This document shows positions 61,508 to 64,000 of a stretch of 64,000 nucleotides of DNA, in pieces. Made by a program: the position numbers and the translations under genes. The stretch is from JBQDBK01 sp052090825. Lineage in GTDB: Bacteria; Bacillota; Clostridia; Tissierellales; Peptoniphilaceae. A model generated the notes under the pieces. It was not told the DNA's origin. It made no database searches and saw nothing but the letters and a program-made list of their open reading frames with translations. Numbering within the stretch: position 1 is the first letter of the stretch; each line of letters starts with the position of its first letter. The DNA lies in NCBI GenBank assembly GCA_052090825.1, contig JBQDBK010000004.1:1-64000 (forward strand), written 5' to 3'.

Positions 61508-63295
61508 TTATTCTTTCTCCTTATCTAGCATATGAGAAACATAGTATTCTACATTTTTAAATTCTTTTAATTTTTTCTTAGCGCTATCCTCTAAGTCCTT
61601 AGTAAACTCACCCTTAGATTTAAAGAAAGAATTTTTTATTACTGTTAGTTCTTGCTTAACTTCACTCAAATATTGGTTATAGGCTGGCCCATCATATCCA
61701 ACATAAGAAAATACTTCATTCATTAAAAAGGCTGGTTCCATATCCCTTCCTTCTCCTATGATTTTTTTGCCCAACATATTTTCACAGGCGTTATTAGCCC
61801 AAATAATATAAGGTGTTTCATAGGTATTTACTATGCCTTGGCTAGTTTTTAAATCATGATTTATTCCAAGCATATCAAATATCTTATTATTTTCCCCCAT
61901 TGATGGCGAATGGTCTCCAAATACTATTAATACAGTAGGCTCACTACTTTTTTGTAAATTGTCCCTTAGTATCTTTAAAGAATTTGAAGCTTGTTCTATT
62001 CCCCCCATATAATTATTAAAATAATTATATGAGTTTAAATCATAGTTATCTCTCCATTCTAAAATAGGTTCTTCATATATCAACCTATCATTTGGATAGG
62101 GACCATGATTCTGATAAGTTACAGCAAAAAAGAGTCTAGGCTCATTTTTTAATTCATTCCATTTTTCCATCATAATTGGATAAAGTTGATTATCATTAAT
62201 AGGATAATCCCCCATATCTTTAAATGTTCTTTCTTGTTCAAAGAACTCATCAAAACCTATTCTAGGATAGACATTATTTCTATTGTAAAAACTTCCCACA
62301 TAAGGATGAAAAGCGTAAGTATTATAACCATTTTCTTTGAAATATCTTACATAAGATTTAGTCTTTCTATTAAAAGGTGGATTATTTTTATAGCCAGTTA
62401 AAACATTAGTCTCTGTAAGGAAAGTTCCTCCTCCAAAAGAATTAACTAATAGTCTTCCACTTACAGATTCTGCTTGTAGTTTATGAAAATATTCATATGG
62501 GTCTCTTTCAAACTTAAAGTTTTCATTTTCTAGCTTAGAAAAATCCTTAAAAGATTCTAACATTACTATTACAAAGTTTATCTTTTTGTCCTCAGCTATC
62601 TCTTTATCCGAGTACTTATTAAAGACTGCTTCTGCTTCATTTTTATTAAAATCTTCATATTTGTAAGGTCTTGATTGCTTTATAGAGTAGACAAAGGGAT
62701 AGACAAAACCCTTTGACTGGTAAGAGTCCATTTCAAGCCACATATTAAGTCCACTCTTTGCTCCTAATGTATGATATATCTTATAATCAGATGCTAAAGT
62801 CTCACTAAAGCCTATTAAAAGTGCTAAAACCACAACAGCCTTAATTATCCTGTGCTTATAATTAAACTCATATTTTCTTATAGCAAAAACTATAAGTATA
62901 GTTAAAATTATTGAAGCAATTAATAAAATCCCATTTACAGACCTAAAATTCATATCATACTTTTGAGACATAGTAGCAGCTTCTCTTATTAATCCAAGGT
63001 CTCTTGCTAGTAAGGGTTCTTGTCTATAAAGTATTTTTACATAATTGACATAAGCTCCAATGTTTATAATAAGAGAACTTATTATAAAAGACATGCTTAA
63101 GGATTTGAAAATATATTTTAAAGCCAATATAAATAATAATATTAGTATGTAATTAAATAAAATTATCTTTGCTTCTACAAAAATATTTGCGATTAGACCT
63201 TCTTTATATCCATACCCACTAATAAATATGGAAGTAATTGTTAAAAACAAGGCAAATATATAAGTTATTCCCATCTTACTTTTTTTCTGTTCCAT
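61508..63295 (-). CDS. Lipoteichoic acid synthase family protein
   Basis: The 595-residue protein has five N-terminal membrane segments (to about residue 165) and an extracellular sulfatase-fold domain. The metal-binding Glu is in VIVMLESFKDF, the catalytic Thr in GGTFLTETNVLTGY, and YQNHGPYP and FGDHSPSMG supply further metal ligands. It polymerises glycerol-phosphate from phosphatidylglycerol onto lipid anchor. AGGAG precedes the ATG; 12 bp after the upstream gene. Confidence 0.9.
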   Translation of the reverse strand: MEQKKSKMGITYIFALFLTITSIFISGYGYKEGLIANIFVEAKIILFNYILILLFILALKYIFKSLSMSFIISSLIINIGAYVNYVKILYRQEPLLARDLGLIREAATMSQKYDMNFRSVNGILLIASIILTILIVFAIRKYEFNYKHRIIKAVVVLALLIGFSETLASDYKIYHTLGAKSGLNMWLEMDSYQSKGFVYPFVYSIKQSRPYKYEDFNKNEAEAVFNKYSDKEIAEDKKINFVIVMLESFKDFSKLENENFKFERDPYEYFHKLQAESVSGRLLVNSFGGGTFLTETNVLTGYKNNPPFNRKTKSYVRYFKENGYNTYAFHPYVGSFYNRNNVYPRIGFDEFFEQERTFKDMGDYPINDNQLYPIMMEKWNELKNEPRLFFAVTYQNHGPYPNDRLIYEEPILEWRDNYDLNSYNYFNNYMGGIEQASNSLKILRDNLQKSSEPTVLIVFGDHSPSMGENNKIFDMLGINHDLKTSQGIVNTYETPYIIWANNACENMLGKKIIGEGRDMEPAFLMNEVFSYVGYDGPAYNQYLSEVKQELTVIKNSFFKSKGEFTKDLEDSAKKKLKEFKNVEYYVSHMLDKEKE

Positions 63296-63307
63296 ATATT
63301 TCTACTC

Positions 63308-64000
63308 CTATAATTCTTTACTTGCCAAACTATCAATTAATAAAAATTTTTCTTTGGCTGCTTTTATTTGACCTATAAAAGGATAGTATTTTATGAATTT
63401 TTCAAACTTATCTTTTATTTTTTGTCCTTTTTTAAAATTTTTATTAATAAGTAATTCATGTGCATAATTTGAATAAAAAGTATTAATTAATACTTTTTCA
63501 AACTTTTTAGACATATTTTTATAGTTATTGGTCATTAAATTCTCACATTCTGATTTATTGCCTTCTAGGGCATTAATGTATATTAATTCACTTACAACTG
63601 AAATATTTTGTATTTCTGAAGATATAAGCTTCTTATTCAAAGATAAATAATATTTCTCTTTTGCTTTTTCTAAATCTTTTTTTGCTAAATAATAATCTCC
63701 TTGGATAATTGTAGGTTCAGAATATTTATAATCTTTTTCTAAAATATAAGTAAGTTCATCATTATCTAAGTCTAATATAGACTTTCCCATTAAATCTAAA
63801 TAATTAATTTTTAAACCGTATCTAATAAATTCCCTATAACCTTTATACTTTTGGAGTTTCTTTATGGTCATAGCATCATTATCAATATATTCTGAATAGG
63901 GAATTCCATTTGTTAAAGCAAGTAATAACCCTACAGAAGTAAATAAAAATGCAAAAGCCTTAAAACCATAGCTTTCTACCATAAACATTAATATTAGACT
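63308..64000 (-). CDS. Membrane protein with TPR-like region (N-terminus cut by window edge)
   Basis: The frame stays open to the right edge (SLILMFMV upstream of the first ATG at 63988), so the gene probably begins outside. At least one membrane segment (FKAFAFLFTSVGLLLALT) is followed by a helical region with a tetratricopeptide-like QGDYYLAKKDLEKAKEKYYLSLNK. No family recognised. It precedes the LTA synthase by 12 bp. Confidence 0.65.
   Translation of the reverse strand, partial: SLILMFMVESYGFKAFAFLFTSVGLLLALTNGIPYSEYIDNDAMTIKKLQKYKGYREFIRYGLKINYLDLMGKSILDLDNDELTYILEKDYKYSEPTIIQGDYYLAKKDLEKAKEKYYLSLNKKLISSEIQNISVVSELIYINALEGNKSECENLMTNNYKNMSKKFEKVLINTFYSNYAHELLINKNFKKGQKIKDKFEKFIKYYPFIGQIKAAKEKFLLIDSLASKEL

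Noticed and set aside
1..64000. tRNA, rRNA, insertion sequence or prophage genes
   Set aside because: None found by reading both strands; all genes look chromosomal, with similar base composition.

Overview
The window looks like a chromosomal segment of a strictly anaerobic, very AT-rich, low-GC Gram-positive bacterium, most likely of the Tissierellia/Peptoniphilaceae or a close clostridial group. The evidence is the Firmicute-type ribosome binding sites (AGGAGG, AGGTGAT), frequent TTG starts, a CIRCE-controlled groES-groEL pair, Rex, an A-type flavodiiron protein, clostridial-type membrane ferredoxin proteins, a lipoteichoic acid synthase, SLH surface domains, and a formimino-tetrahydrofolate to formate pathway typical of histidine- and glutamate-fermenting cocci. 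I saw no tRNA, rRNA, CRISPR array, insertion sequence or prophage. Most genes lie on the minus strand, so replication probably runs from high to low coordinates.

Layout. 1-5.3 kb: a truncated membrane gene, a G5/3D-domain cell-wall protein with its own promoter, a Nudix-patatin pair, and an mscL-dCMP deaminase-RNase H operon. 5.4-8.5 kb: class I aldolase and an M20 amidohydrolase (plus), then pirin-MarR (minus) with a perfect inverted repeat upstream. 9-13.6 kb: groES-groEL under CIRCE, DUF554, an OGG-type glycosylase and Rex. 13.7-18.2 kb: an ABC-F ATPase, a DnaA-box-rich intergenic region, a stalk-domain lipoprotein, and a 0.67-kb gap holding three tandem micro-ORFs. 18.3-24.2 kb: an unknown membrane protein, nitroreductase, a NapH-like Fe-S membrane protein with an overlapping 40-residue CXXC protein (CD1871A-like), DUF2254, and hisS overlapping a B3/B4-domain gene. 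24.3-31.3 kb: an NhaC antiporter, a GntR/ABC operon, an encapsulin plus encapsulated ferritin pair, murI and a guanylate-kinase-like gene. 31.3-38.3 kb: a trkA-ung-hydrolase-Dak domain-ABC transporter run and a CDF exporter. 38.4-42.8 kb: an unknown gene, an AI-2E transporter, an EFR1 ferredoxin-ogt-lipoprotein operon, and an MscS channel with an exact 108-bp internal duplication. 43.9-49.5 kb: a folate/histidine-catabolism operon (ftcD-fhs-fchA, then a GlmL-like ATPase and a DapF-fold racemase). 50-54.6 kb: a large SLH surface-protein gene broken by two short exact tandem duplications. 54.8-64 kb: folD, a D,D-carboxypeptidase, a flavodiiron protein, a TtcA-like protein, a nitrilase-family amidase, a zinc-ribbon membrane protein, LTA synthase and a truncated membrane/TPR-like gene.

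How the genes work together. FtcD, FchA, FolD and Fhs form a complete route from formiminoglutamate to formate with ATP gain. The encapsulin and EncFtn-type cargo form an iron-storage compartment. Flavodiiron protein, Rex, nitroreductase and the Fe-S proteins suit an oxygen-sensitive redox life. The most unusual signals are the reversible-looking frameshift duplications in the SLH adhesin, the other exact tandem duplications in the window, the micro-ORF transcript at 17.8-18.2 kb, the DnaA-box cluster at 15.6-15.8 kb, and the DapF-fold enzyme tied to histidine catabolism.
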